Position numbers and translations under genes: made by a program
Notes under the pieces: model-generated
What the model was told of the DNA's origin: nothing
The model's input: only the letters and a program-made list of their open reading frames with translations
The model's database searches: none
Shown: positions 37,266 through 45,799 of the stretch, in pieces
Layout of the letters: each line of letters starts with the position of its first letter
Position numbering within the stretch: position 1 is the first letter of the stretch
Assembly (NCBI RefSeq): GCF_007035645.1
Contig: NZ_AP019632.1
Span: 3,348,001-3,412,000, forward strand
Reading direction: 5' to 3'
Length of the DNA stretch: 64,000 bases
Source of the DNA: Enterobacter asburiae
GTDB lineage: Bacteria > Pseudomonadota > Gammaproteobacteria > Enterobacterales > Enterobacteriaceae

Positions 37266-38330
37266 TTAATTCAGTATCTGGACGGCCGCGCCGCGCTGCA
37301 CGCGCTGCGCGCCGTCAGTAATCGCTCGCTCACCGGGCTTCACGCCGGAGGTAATCCGGAACTGCTGGCCGATCTGTCCGGCGACCTTCAGCGGGCGCAT
37401 TTCGGCTTTGCCGTCGGCGTTAACCACCCAGGCAAAGAACCCGTCGCCGTTCTGCTGGACCGCCGCGGCGGGCAGGGTCAGAGCCGGCTGCTCGCTGGCC
37501 GGGCGCAGCGTCACGTTCACGCTGCCGCCGGGCAGCAGCTGATGGCGCGGGTTGGCAAACTCGGCGCGCAGCATCACGCTGGCGGTGCGCGGATCGATGC
37601 GGTTGTCCACGGACGTCAGCTCGCCGCTGACGCGCTGGCCGTTGCTGTCAATGAACGTCTGCCAGGCCTGCTTCATGGCGCTGATATCCGCATGCTGTCC
37701 GGCTTTGGTGGCAAACGCGCCCTCTTCCAGCGCAAAGGCGATGCGGATGGGATCGAGCTGCACCACCTCCACCAGCACGCCGCTGGCAGGGTTGACCAGG
37801 CTGCCGACGTGGAACCGGCTGTGCCCCACGCGACCGTCAATCGGCGAGGTGATGCGGGTGTAGTTCAGGGTGACATTACGGGTTTCGAGACGGGCTTTAG
37901 CCTGCTCCAGCGCCGCGCTCGCCACGTCGCGCTGCATGCGGGCGTTGTCCACGTCGTGACGGCTGATGGCGTTGCTGCTGCCCAGGCTTTCAAAGCGGGA
38001 AAGCTGCTGCTGCGCCTGGCGCAGCGTGGCTTCGGCGCTTCTTACCTCGGCCTGCGCCAGGCGCAGGGCGGCGCGCGGCTCGGCGTCGTCCAGCTCAAAC
38101 AGCAGGTCGCCTTTTTTCACGTACTGCCCGTCGCGGAAGTGGATTTTGGCGATCGCGCCTTCGGTGCGCGCGCGCAGCTCAACGGTGTGGATGGCTTCGA
38201 TGCGGCCAGGGATCTGGCGCTCGGCGGCGTGGGCGGTCTGTTCCACGGTGGCGACGCGAACGGGGATGGCGGCAGCGAATGCGGGTTGCAGGGTGCAGGC
38301 GAGAAGTGCGAACAGGAGTGGGAGTTTCAT
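37266..38330 (-). CDS. RND efflux periplasmic adaptor (membrane-fusion protein)
   Basis: A 354-residue adaptor. A signal-like N-terminus (MKLPLLFALLACTLQPAFAA) precedes the lipoyl domain (IEAIHTVELRARTEGAIAKIHFRDGQYVKKGDLLFELDD), an alpha-hairpin (ALRLAQAEVRSAEATLRQAQQQLSRFESLG), the second lipoyl half (ITSPIDGRVGHSRFHVGSLV), and the beta-barrel and membrane-proximal domains. The cleavage region lacks a lipobox cysteine at the usual place, unlike AcrA. It is first gene of the pump operon. Confidence 0.92.
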   Translation of the reverse strand: MKLPLLFALLACTLQPAFAAAIPVRVATVEQTAHAAERQIPGRIEAIHTVELRARTEGAIAKIHFRDGQYVKKGDLLFELDDAEPRAALRLAQAEVRSAEATLRQAQQQLSRFESLGSSNAISRHDVDNARMQRDVASAALEQAKARLETRNVTLNYTRITSPIDGRVGHSRFHVGSLVNPASGVLVEVVQLDPIRIAFALEEGAFATKAGQHADISAMKQAWQTFIDSNGQRVSGELTSVDNRIDPRTASVMLRAEFANPRHQLLPGGSVNVTLRPASEQPALTLPAAAVQQNGDGFFAWVVNADGKAEMRPLKVAGQIGQQFRITSGVKPGERAITDGAQRVQRGAAVQILN

Positions 38331-38350
38331 TCAGAGGTACCTCAGATGTG

Positions 38351-38480
38351 TTCCCCTCACCCCGGCCCTCTCCCCAAAGGGGCGAGGGAGAAAACCGAGC
38401 AGCCCCTTCACCTCAGAGCAGAGGGAGAAAACCGGGCGGTCCCCTCTCCCCTTAGGGGAGAGGGATAGGGTGAGGGGTAA
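38351..38480. repeat. Cluster of CCCTCTCCCC/GGGGAGAGGG repeats
   Basis: Three tandem or inverted copies of the 'ccctcaccc(t)ggccctctcccc' palindromic family lie between the RND adaptor and the P-type ATPase (158-base gap). The outermost arms (CCCCTCACCC and GGGTGAGGGG) could pair into one long hairpin. Confidence 0.75.
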
Positions 38481-38488
38481 GGTTTTGG

Positions 38489-41197
38489 TTATGCAGCCTT
38501 ACGGAACCTGCGGGTCAGTCGCTTCTCGATTTCGACGACGAAGAACATCACGCCCGCTACCGCCAGGGTCACAAACCAGTAGCGCAGCGGCAGGGCTTCG
38601 GTGCCGAACAGCATCTGCATCAACGGCAGGTAGATAATCGCCGCCTGGAGCAGGAACAGCACTCCCGTCACCAGCCAGATCCCTTTGTTCGCCAGCAGGC
38701 CGCGGTTCAGGGAGAACCCTTCGGTGTTGCGGCAGTTAATCATGTACACCCACTGGGCGCAGACCAGCATCTGCAGCAGCACGGTGCGGATGAACTCCGC
38801 GCTGTGGCCGCGCGGGGCCAGCCAGGCTTCCAGCGCAAAGGCGGCGATGGCAATCATGGTGCCGACGAAGGCCACGCGCCAGACGGCGTAGGCATCCATC
38901 ACGTGCTGCCCGGTCTGACGCGGCGGACGACGCATGATGTTGCGCTCGGCGGCTTCGAAGGCCAGGCCGAAGGAGAGCGTGGCGGAGGTGGCCATGTTCA
39001 TCCACAGAATCAGCACCGGCGTCAGCGGAATGATGTTCCCCGCCAGCAGCGCAATCACAATCAGCAGCCCCTGCGCGAGGTTGGTCGGCATGATGAACAG
39101 AATCGTCTTCTTCAGGTTGTCGTAAACGCGACGCCCCTCTTTCACCGCGCTGGCGATGGTGGCGAAGTTATCGTCCGTCAGGACCATGTCCGCCGCCTCT
39201 TTGGTCACTTCCGTGCCCTTGATGCCCATCGCGATGCCGACGTCAGCCTGACGCAGCGCCGGGGCGTCGTTCACGCCGTCGCCGGTCATGCCGACTATTT
39301 CGCCTTTGTCCTGCAGCGCTTTCACCAGGCGCAGCTTATGCTCCGGGCTGGTACGGGCGAAGATGTCATACTTCACCGCCGCTTCCGCCAGCGCGGCGTC
39401 GTCCATCTTCTCCAGCTCGTAGCCGGTGACCGCCTGCTCGCTGTTGGCGATCCCCAGCATCTGGCCAATGCTCATCGCCGTCTGCGGGTGATCCCCGGTG
39501 ATCATCTTCACGCGGATCCCCGCCTGCTGGCAGGCGTTAATCGCATCAATGGCTTCCGGACGCGGCGGATCCATCATCCCGGCGATGCCGAGGAAGATCA
39601 GGCCGTGGCTCAGGTCATCGTGCGTCAGTTCCTGCTCGCCGTTTGCCGGCTTGAACGCCGCGGCCACCATGCGCAGCCCCTGACGCGCATAGCGCTCCAG
39701 CTCGGCTTCCCAGTACGCGCGGTTGAAGGCTTCCGCACCGTTGCGGGTCTGCTGCTGCGCGCACAGGGCGAAAATGACGTCCGGCGCGCCGGTGATCAGG
39801 ATCTGCTCCTCACCGCCAATCTGGTAGTGGGTGCTCATGTACTTGTACTGCGAGTCGAACGGGATCTTGTTAACCAGCGTGGTCATGACCGGCTCAAGGC
39901 TGGCCTTCGCCGCCAGCACCTTCAGCGCGCCCTCGGTTGGGCCACCGGTGATGCCCCACAGGCCGCGCTCGTCCTGGATCAGCTGGCTGTCGTTGCACAG
40001 GTCGATGGTGCGCAGGTAGTGCTCCAGCACGGTGCCCGGCTGGATGTGGACCGGCTCATCGCTGCCTTCCAGGTAGATGTTGCCCACCGGCTCGTAGCTG
40101 TTGCCGTCCACGTGGTAGCAGGCGTCAGCGGTGATAATGGCTTTAACCGTCATCTCGTTCATGGTCAGGGTGCCGGTTTTATCCGAACAGACCACGGTCA
40201 TCGCGCCGAGCGTTTCCACCGTCGGCAGCTTGCGGATAATCGCCCGCTTGCGCGCCATCGCCTGCACGCCCAGCGAGAGGATGATGGAGATAATCGCCGG
40301 CAGACCTTCCGGCACGGAGGCCACCGCCAGGCTAATCAGGGAGAGCAGCAGCTCGCCCATCGGGATCTCGCGGAACACCAGGCTGAAGACAAACAGCGCG
40401 GCCATCATCGCCAGAATAATGGCGAAGATCGCTTTACCCAGCTTGTCCATCTGAACCAGCAGCGGCGTGCGGTGCTTTTCGATACCCGCCATCATCTGGT
40501 TGATGTGGCCGAGTTCCGTATCCTTACCGGTCGCGGTGACCACGCCGACGCCGCCGCCCGCGCTTACGGTCGTCCCGGAGAAGACCATATTGGTGCGATC
40601 GCCCAGCGGCAGTTCGCCGCTCAGCGGATTAATATGTTTATCCACCACGGTGGATTCACCGGTCAGAATCGCCTCTTCCACGCGTAAATTATGCGCTTCG
40701 ATTAAACGCATATCCGCCGGAATACGATCTCCCGCGCGTAATACAATAATATCGCCCGGGACTATTTCAGTTGTGGGTAGAGTTTCGTGATTGCCGTTAC
40801 GAATAACGCGCGCCTCGCTGGAGAGCATATTGCGAATACTCTTCAGGGATTTTTCCGCGTTGCTTTCCTGAATATGGCCAATTAAAGCATTGATTACCGC
40901 CACGCCCAGAATTACCAGCGTATCAACCCAGTGGCCCATTACTGCCGTTAATACGGCAGCGGCCAGCAGGACATAAATCAGCACATCATTAAAATGGGCC
41001 AGGAAACGCAGCCAGGCGGGTTTGCCTTTTTTCTCCGGCAGCGCGTTCGGCCCTGTTTTTTGCAGACGCGCCTGCGCCTCTGCACGATCCAGACCGCTGG
41101 CCTGGCTCTGCGTGTGGGTGAGCACCTGCTCTACGGTCTGCTGGTATGCCAGCCCGCCGGAAGGCGGCACGTTTGGGGACACTTTTTTTTCGGTCAT
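38489..41197 (-). CDS. P2-type cation-transporting ATPase with altered ion-site residues
   Basis: A 902-residue P-type ATPase of the Ca2+/Na+,K+-pump-like (P2) group. Actuator TGES lies near residue 185, the phosphorylated Asp339 in CSDKTGTLT, and the hinge motif TGDGVNDAPAL further on. M4 has VPEGLP with Glu297. However, M5 reads PTNLAQGLL, with Gln709 where Ca2+ pumps have Glu. M6 reads WMNMATSATL, with Ser738 where they have Asp. Loss of these carboxylates argues against a classical Ca2+ pump; the ion could be monovalent. A small membrane peptide is encoded divergently 196 bases away. Confidence 0.88.
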   Translation of the reverse strand: MTEKKVSPNVPPSGGLAYQQTVEQVLTHTQSQASGLDRAEAQARLQKTGPNALPEKKGKPAWLRFLAHFNDVLIYVLLAAAVLTAVMGHWVDTLVILGVAVINALIGHIQESNAEKSLKSIRNMLSSEARVIRNGNHETLPTTEIVPGDIIVLRAGDRIPADMRLIEAHNLRVEEAILTGESTVVDKHINPLSGELPLGDRTNMVFSGTTVSAGGGVGVVTATGKDTELGHINQMMAGIEKHRTPLLVQMDKLGKAIFAIILAMMAALFVFSLVFREIPMGELLLSLISLAVASVPEGLPAIISIILSLGVQAMARKRAIIRKLPTVETLGAMTVVCSDKTGTLTMNEMTVKAIITADACYHVDGNSYEPVGNIYLEGSDEPVHIQPGTVLEHYLRTIDLCNDSQLIQDERGLWGITGGPTEGALKVLAAKASLEPVMTTLVNKIPFDSQYKYMSTHYQIGGEEQILITGAPDVIFALCAQQQTRNGAEAFNRAYWEAELERYARQGLRMVAAAFKPANGEQELTHDDLSHGLIFLGIAGMMDPPRPEAIDAINACQQAGIRVKMITGDHPQTAMSIGQMLGIANSEQAVTGYELEKMDDAALAEAAVKYDIFARTSPEHKLRLVKALQDKGEIVGMTGDGVNDAPALRQADVGIAMGIKGTEVTKEAADMVLTDDNFATIASAVKEGRRVYDNLKKTILFIMPTNLAQGLLIVIALLAGNIIPLTPVLILWMNMATSATLSFGLAFEAAERNIMRRPPRQTGQHVMDAYAVWRVAFVGTMIAIAAFALEAWLAPRGHSAEFIRTVLLQMLVCAQWVYMINCRNTEGFSLNRGLLANKGIWLVTGVLFLLQAAIIYLPLMQMLFGTEALPLRYWFVTLAVAGVMFFVVEIEKRLTRRFRKAA

Positions 41198-41393
41198 CGT
41201 ATTTTTCCTTCAATATCCGGTGAACAGAAGCCTGAATTCCTTTCTGGCTAAATAAATTCATTTTTAAGTCTTGCGGGTAAAATTGATCTACCGCAATATA
41301 ATGACTTCTCGGTTATTCAAAACTGATTAAAACTATTTCGATGGCCTGATTTTTACAAAATATTTCTAAACCAACACTAAACGAGGGGGAACC

Positions 41394-41504
41394 ATGTGGG
41401 GTATTTATCGCGGACGCCGACTGGTGTTATACGTTATCGCGGCCATTGTTATTGCCACGTTAATTGGTTATAGCACCTATACATTTGTAAAATTATTTTC
41501 CTGA
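41394..41504 (+). CDS. 36-residue single-helix membrane peptide
   Basis: Reads MWGIYRGRRLVLYVIAAIV then IATLIGYSTYTFVKLFS. GAGGGGGA lies seven bases before the ATG, an excellent ribosome site. A basic N-terminus (RGRR) is followed by one ~20-residue hydrophobic helix, fitting an inner-membrane small protein. It is divergent from the P-type ATPase and upstream of ybdJ. Small helices such as KdpF and MgtR/MgtS accompany P-type ATPases in enterobacteria, so a regulatory or stabilising role is possible but unproven. I recognise no family. Confidence 0.6.
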   Translation: MWGIYRGRRLVLYVIAAIVIATLIGYSTYTFVKLFS

Positions 41505-41674
41505 CAAAGACATTTATTTACATAACGCGATATTAATATAAATGCCGGGTCGTATTTTGTTATTTATTCCCCAAATAATATCTTCGTTTTATTCAATAAC
41601 GTCTTAGTCGCTGATATTGCTTTACGTTACAGGATGCCGGACAATGACATTTTTAACTGACGATTAACATTACG

Positions 41675-41923
41675 ATGAAACACCCGTTAGAATCGCTGCT
41701 TACGGCAGGCGGCATTTTATTGCTGGCCCTGCTCTCCTGTCTGCTATTGCCCGCGCCGTCGCTGGGTCTGGTGCTGGCGCAGAAGCTGGTTCAGACCTTT
41801 CACATGGTCGATCTGAACCAGCTTTACACCATTTTGTTCTGCGTGTGGTTTTTACTGCTGGGTGCCATCGAATTCTTCGTGCTGCGTTTCGTCTGGCGCC
41901 GCTGGTTTTCACTGGCGTCGTAA
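41675..41923 (+). CDS. ybdJ: YbdJ, DUF1158 inner-membrane protein
   Basis: An 82-residue protein collinear with E. coli YbdJ (MKHPLESLLTAGGILLLALLSCLLLPAPSLGL...VWRRWFSLAS). Two membrane helices are visible, residues ~10-35 and ~48-70. Function unknown. In E. coli it lies next to ybdK and ybdF; here ramA, romA and ramR lie between it and ybdF. Confidence 0.92.
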   Translation: MKHPLESLLTAGGILLLALLSCLLLPAPSLGLVLAQKLVQTFHMVDLNQLYTILFCVWFLLLGAIEFFVLRFVWRRWFSLAS

Positions 41924-41928
41924 GCCAA

Positions 41929-41963
41929 TAAAAAAGCCGGGTGGCGACTTCGCCTTACCCGGC
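41929..41963 (-). terminator. REP-derived terminator of ramA
   Basis: GCCGGGTGGCGAC...GCCTTACCCGGC forms a REP-like hairpin. On the minus strand it is followed by seven U, reading out of ramA. It lies six bases after the convergent ybdJ stop, so it may serve both genes. Confidence 0.7.
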
Positions 41964-42005
41964 CTGTGATGGCAATTTTTGTGACCCGCCAGGGCGGAAA
42001 ACAGC

Positions 42006-42347
42006 TCAGTGCGCCTGACTGTGGTTCTCCTTGCGGTACGCCCCAGGCGGCTGGTTGAACGTGCGGGTGAAGATACGGGTAAACGTCTGCTGCGAGTCAA
42101 ACCCGTAACGCAGGCAGATGTCGTACACCCGAGCGTCGGATTCACGCAGATCGCGCGCCGCCAGCAGCAGCTTGCGCTCACGGATATAACGCCCCAGGCT
42201 CTCCCCTTTGTACTGCATAAACAACCGCTGCAGGTGCCACTTCGAGTAGCCCGCGTGGCGGGCAATCTCTTCTATACGTAATGGCTGGTGCAGATTGTCG
42301 TCGATCCATTCGACGATAGTGTCGATGACTTGAGCGGAAATGGTCAT
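42006..42347 (-). CDS. ramA: RamA, AraC-type multidrug-resistance activator
   Basis: A 113-residue MarA/SoxS/Rob-family activator nearly identical to Klebsiella and Enterobacter RamA. Two helix-turn-helix units are seen: RIEEIARHAGYSKWHLQRLFMQYKG and VYDICLRYGFDSQQTFTRIFTRTF; it ends GAYRKENHSQAH. The start at 42347 (MTISAQVIDTIVEWIDDNL) gives the standard length; 15 in-frame codons precede it. It raises acrAB-tolC and lowers porin expression in related species. It follows romA by 32 bases and is under RamR control in relatives. Confidence 0.95.
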   Translation of the reverse strand: MTISAQVIDTIVEWIDDNLHQPLRIEEIARHAGYSKWHLQRLFMQYKGESLGRYIRERKLLLAARDLRESDARVYDICLRYGFDSQQTFTRIFTRTFNQPPGAYRKENHSQAH

Positions 42348-42379
42348 GCTGCTGTCCCCCTCTGCTTCTCGCTTAAACA

Positions 42380-43483
42380 TTATTCCCACCACGCGCGAAA
42401 GGTTTGCGTGGCGTCATTCACCCGGACGGGCTCGCCCAGCGCCGGTGTCAGTAGCCGATAGTTTTTATCCTTGCTGGCTTTAGCCAGCTGGATCAGCGGA
42501 TCGTTCCACGTATGTTTCGCCAGCACGAAGCGCCCGTTATGCCCGGGCACCACGGCTTTCGCGTTCAGATCCACCGAGGCCTGCGCCGTTTCCTCCGGCA
42601 GCATGTGGATGTACTTCCAGTCCTGGTCGTACTGGCCGTTTTCCATGATGGCGATATCCACGCCATCAAACTGCTCGCCGATGGCCTTAAAGTGCGGGCC
42701 GTAGCCGGAATCCCCGCTGTAATAAACCTTCCGATCTGGCGTGACGAACATAAAGCTGCCCCACAGGGTTCGATCGCGCTTGATGCCGCGCCCGGAGAAG
42801 TGACGCGCCGGCAGAACATGCACCGTCAGTTCATCGCTGATGCGTACCGACTGGTTCCAGTCGCGTTCGTCAATAATCTCAGGCTTCATCCCCCAGTAGC
42901 GCAGGTGGGATCCCACGCCCAGCGGCGTCACCACGCGCTTCACCTTCGGCAGTAGCGCCCGGATGGTGGCGTAATCCAGATGATCGTAGTGATCGTGCGA
43001 GATAATCAGCAGGTCGATTTCCGGCATGCTTTCAGCGCGCCACGGATATTCCCCGGCAAAGGCTTTATTCAGGAACGAGAACGGCGCGGCGTAGTTGCCG
43101 AGCACCGGGTCAATCAGGATGCGTTTGCCTGCGAGCTGCAGGTACCACGAGGAGTGGCCGAGCCACACCAGGGTGTCCTGCTCCAGCGGCAGGCTCGCAA
43201 GATCGGTTTTCACCAGCGGCAGCGGCTGGGCCGGGCGCGCGTTTTCGGTTTTTTTGGTCAGAAAATCCCACGTCGCGACCAGCATGTTTTTGTCGCCGTT
43301 ATAGCCCGGCGTCGGCAGCGTATTGTGGAATTTCCCGTCGCGATACTGGGGAGAGGCCTCCACTTCAGTGAGCTGCTCACCCTGCGGCGGCTGGCCGAAT
43401 CCGGCATTCAGTACAAACGGTAAACTCGCAGCTGAAGCAATAATCATGATTAACACCACGCAGATGAAGAGAGGTTTTTTCAT
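42380..43483 (-). CDS. romA: RomA, metallo-beta-lactamase-fold membrane-anchored hydrolase
   Basis: A 367-residue protein with an N-terminal membrane helix (FICVVLIMIIASAASLPFVL). It has the metallo-beta-lactamase metal motif His163-Asp-His165-Tyr-Asp167-His168 in LIISHDHYDHLDY. Later metal ligands are in VLPARHFSGRG and YSGDSGYG. It belongs to the UlaG/NAPE-PLD-like part of the fold. It is transcribed ahead of ramA and divergently from ramR, as in Enterobacter and Klebsiella. Confidence 0.92.
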   Translation of the reverse strand: MKKPLFICVVLIMIIASAASLPFVLNAGFGQPPQGEQLTEVEASPQYRDGKFHNTLPTPGYNGDKNMLVATWDFLTKKTENARPAQPLPLVKTDLASLPLEQDTLVWLGHSSWYLQLAGKRILIDPVLGNYAAPFSFLNKAFAGEYPWRAESMPEIDLLIISHDHYDHLDYATIRALLPKVKRVVTPLGVGSHLRYWGMKPEIIDERDWNQSVRISDELTVHVLPARHFSGRGIKRDRTLWGSFMFVTPDRKVYYSGDSGYGPHFKAIGEQFDGVDIAIMENGQYDQDWKYIHMLPEETAQASVDLNAKAVVPGHNGRFVLAKHTWNDPLIQLAKASKDKNYRLLTPALGEPVRVNDATQTFRAWWE

Positions 43484-43537
43484 ATCCAGACCCGAAAACG
43501 CGCCCCATCCGATAGATTGCGCGGGGTAAACTTGATT

Positions 43538-43557
43538 ATGAGTGAGTAAGCACTCAT
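43538..43557. promoter_or_regulatory. RamR operator
   Basis: ATGAGTG-N6-CACTCAT is a perfect 7-bp inverted repeat, 54 bases before romA and 116 before ramR. It matches the ATGAGTG-N6 dyad known as the RamR site in Salmonella and Klebsiella. Both half-sites are intact, so repression of romA/ramA should be functional. Confidence 0.85.
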
Positions 43558-43672
43558 TATAGATATGATGATAAAGTCGTCAAGACGTTTTCGATCTTTG
43601 ACATTCCGCGTTGCAGCGTGTCAAAGCACGTGTTTCAATCGGGTTTTTATAATTGACAGGGGGAAAAATTTA

Positions 43673-44263
43673 GTGGCACGTCCGAAGAGTGAAGATAAAA
43701 AACAGGCCTTACTGGAAGCCGCAACGGTGGCGTTTGCACAGTCAGGTATTGCCGCCTCAACGTCGTTAATCGCCCGTAACGCGGGCGTCGCCGAAGGGAC
43801 CCTGTTTCGCTACTTTCCCACTAAAGACGATCTGCTGAATGCCCTCTATCTGCATCTGAAGCAGGATCTCTGCCAGGCCATGCTGGCAAACCTCGATCGC
43901 ACCATCACGCTGCCCAAAGAACATACCCGCAATATCTGGAACAGCTACGTGGACTGGGGTATTCGTAACCCCGTTTCTCATGCGGCTATCCGCCAGATTG
44001 GCGTCAGTGAAAAGCTGAGCGCCGAAACCGAACAGGCGGTGAAAGAGATGTTCCCGGAACTCCATGAGCTGTGCCGCCGCTCGGTGCGTCAGGTGTTTAT
44101 GTCAGATGAATTTAAAACGTTTGGCGATGCGCTTTTCTTATCGCTGGCCGAATCCACGATGGAATTTGCCACTCGCGACCCTTCCCGCGCCGTTGATTTT
44201 AAAGCGCTCGGTTTTGAAGTGATGTGGCGCGGGCTGGCCCAGGAAGAGAGCGATGGACAGTAA
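43673..44263 (+). CDS. ramR: RamR, TetR-family repressor of ramA (GTG start)
   Basis: A 196-residue TetR repressor. The N-terminus [55 protein letters not shown] is nearly that of Salmonella RamR; the ligand-binding domain follows. The GTG at 43673, with GGGGG about nine bases upstream, gives the standard N-terminus; the open frame to 43565 passes through the operator and was rejected. No premature stop or frameshift is visible, so the repressor looks intact. It overlaps ybdF by 11 bases. Confidence 0.94.
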   Translation: MARPKSEDKKQALLEAATVAFAQSGIAASTSLIARNAGVAEGTLFRYFPTKDDLLNALYLHLKQDLCQAMLANLDRTITLPKEHTRNIWNSYVDWGIRNPVSHAAIRQIGVSEKLSAETEQAVKEMFPELHELCRRSVRQVFMSDEFKTFGDALFLSLAESTMEFATRDPSRAVDFKALGFEVMWRGLAQEESDGQ

Positions 44264-44621
44264 ATCCTTGCAGGAGCACGCAATGCGCGTGGCCCTTGAG
44301 TTGCCCTTCACCGAGCACTGCTGGCCGTTTGGGCCGGAGTTTGACGTGTTTAAAGTGGGCGGAAAGATTTTCATGATCGCCGCGGTCGCGCACGGGCGAC
44401 CGCACGTCAGCCTGAAGTCAGACCCGGAGAAATCGCTCTTAAATCAGCAGATCTATCGCGGGATAGAGCCGGGCTACCATCTGAGTAAAAAGCACTGGAT
44501 TTCCCTTTACGGCACCGACGACGTGACGCCGGAACTGGTTACTGACCTCATCCGTGATTCCTGGAATCTGGTGGTGGATAAGCTGCCGAAAAAAGACCAG
44601 AAGTGGATCCGTCCGGTCTGA
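44253..44621 (+). CDS. ybdF: YbdF, MmcQ/YjbR-family (DUF419) protein
   Basis: A 122-residue protein close to E. coli YbdF ([79 protein letters not shown]). The double-wing DNA-binding fold of this family suggests nucleic-acid contact, but no function is established. AGGAAGAG precedes the ATG, inside the end of ramR. Probably co-transcribed with ramR; nfsB follows. Confidence 0.92.
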   Translation: MDSKSLQEHAMRVALELPFTEHCWPFGPEFDVFKVGGKIFMIAAVAHGRPHVSLKSDPEKSLLNQQIYRGIEPGYHLSKKHWISLYGTDDVTPELVTDLIRDSWNLVVDKLPKKDQKWIRPV

Positions 44622-44741
44622 TTGTTCGTCTGAGACGAACAGATTAAGCGCTCGAATTGCACTTATCTTTTTCCGCGTCCCGCTGTAATCTGCTTTCCTT
44701 TCGCGCCCGCGAGCGGGCGAATTTCATCACCAGGAGTTGTT

Positions 44742-45395
44742 ATGGATATCATTTCTGTCGCCCTGAAACGCCACTCGACCAAGGCGTTCGACCCAAGCAA
44801 AAAACTGACCGCGGAAGAAGCGGAAAAAATCAAAACCCTGCTGCAGTACAGCCCGTCCAGCACCAACTCCCAGCCGTGGCACTTCATTGTGGCCAGCACC
44901 GAGGAAGGAAAAGCGCGCGTGGCGAAATCCGCCGCGGGCACCTATGTGTTCAACGAACGCAAAATGCTGGATGCTTCTCACGTGGTGGTGTTCTGCGCGA
45001 AAACCGCGCTGGATGACGCATGGCTGGAGCGCGTCGTGGATCAGGAAGAGGCCGATGGCCGTTTCAACACGCCGGAAGCCAAAGCCGCAAACCATAAGGG
45101 CCGCACCTTCTTCGCCGACATGCACCGCGTGGATCTGAAAGATGACGACCAGTGGATGGCGAAGCAGGTTTACCTGAACGTCGGCAACTTCCTGCTGGGC
45201 GTAGGCGCGATGGGTCTGGACGCGGTACCGATTGAAGGTTTCGACGCCGCTATTCTCGACGAAGAGTTTGGCCTGAAAGAAAAGGGCTTTACCAGCCTAG
45301 TGGTGGTACCGGTTGGGCACCACAGCGTGGAAGATTTCAACGCCACGCTGCCGAAGTCTCGCCTGCCGCTGAGCACGATTGTAACTGAGTGCTGA
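44742..45395 (+). CDS. nfsB: NfsB, oxygen-insensitive FMN nitroreductase
   Basis: A 217-residue nitroreductase and dihydropteridine-reductase-like flavoprotein collinear with E. coli NfsB ([85 protein letters not shown]). It reduces nitro compounds with NAD(P)H by two-electron steps. AGGAG lies before the ATG. It is downstream of ybdF as in E. coli; in relatives RamA/MarA-type regulators influence it. Confidence 0.95.
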   Translation: MDIISVALKRHSTKAFDPSKKLTAEEAEKIKTLLQYSPSSTNSQPWHFIVASTEEGKARVAKSAAGTYVFNERKMLDASHVVVFCAKTALDDAWLERVVDQEEADGRFNTPEAKAANHKGRTFFADMHRVDLKDDDQWMAKQVYLNVGNFLLGVGAMGLDAVPIEGFDAAILDEEFGLKEKGFTSLVVVPVGHHSVEDFNATLPKSRLPLSTIVTEC

Positions 45396-45799
45396 TCTCC
45401 TCTGGCGCGCTGGGATCCGGCGTGCCTGTTTTCAATACCGCATACTCCCGTTGTGTATAAATACATCCGTTAGCAGTCAAATTATTTGTAACAGTACAGA
45501 AATACCTATATCGGAAATTTCGCATACAATTTTATAATTAATAATTACGTTCTTCTATGTGATATCAACCAGTTATAGCCTCTCATCACCCTAATCAATA
45601 ACTATCAAAAATATATCCATTTATTTTTTGTTACGTTCACGTTAATTATTCCCTTCTGGTACCGCATTAATTAATGCACATTTTGTATGAATTGTTACAT
45701 GTCTATTTTTGGAATCGAAGTTCTGCATGTTTTTATGTGCGTCCATTTCGCATGAAGAGAAATGGGAACACTTTTTCAAGGAATTACAAGGATAGATAT
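45396..45799. other. AT-rich intergenic region upstream of tpsA
   Basis: These 404 bases hold no supported gene. The right half is strongly AT-rich with several possible -10 like sequences and presumably contains the tpsA promoter. An open frame from 45674 runs into tpsA but has no ribosome site. The composition change from nfsB marks the left edge of an accessory block. Confidence 0.6.

Noticed and set aside
34101..38330. OqxAB assignment for the RND pump
   Set aside because: The permease N-terminus ([20 protein letters not shown]) differs from OqxB (MDFSRFFIDRPIFAAV), so only the family is claimed.
36885..40687. Long plus-strand frames (527 and 627 codons) opposite the RND adaptor and the P-type ATPase
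   Set aside because: Both are antisense shadows of strongly conserved genes, with low-complexity His/Arg/Gln-rich products.
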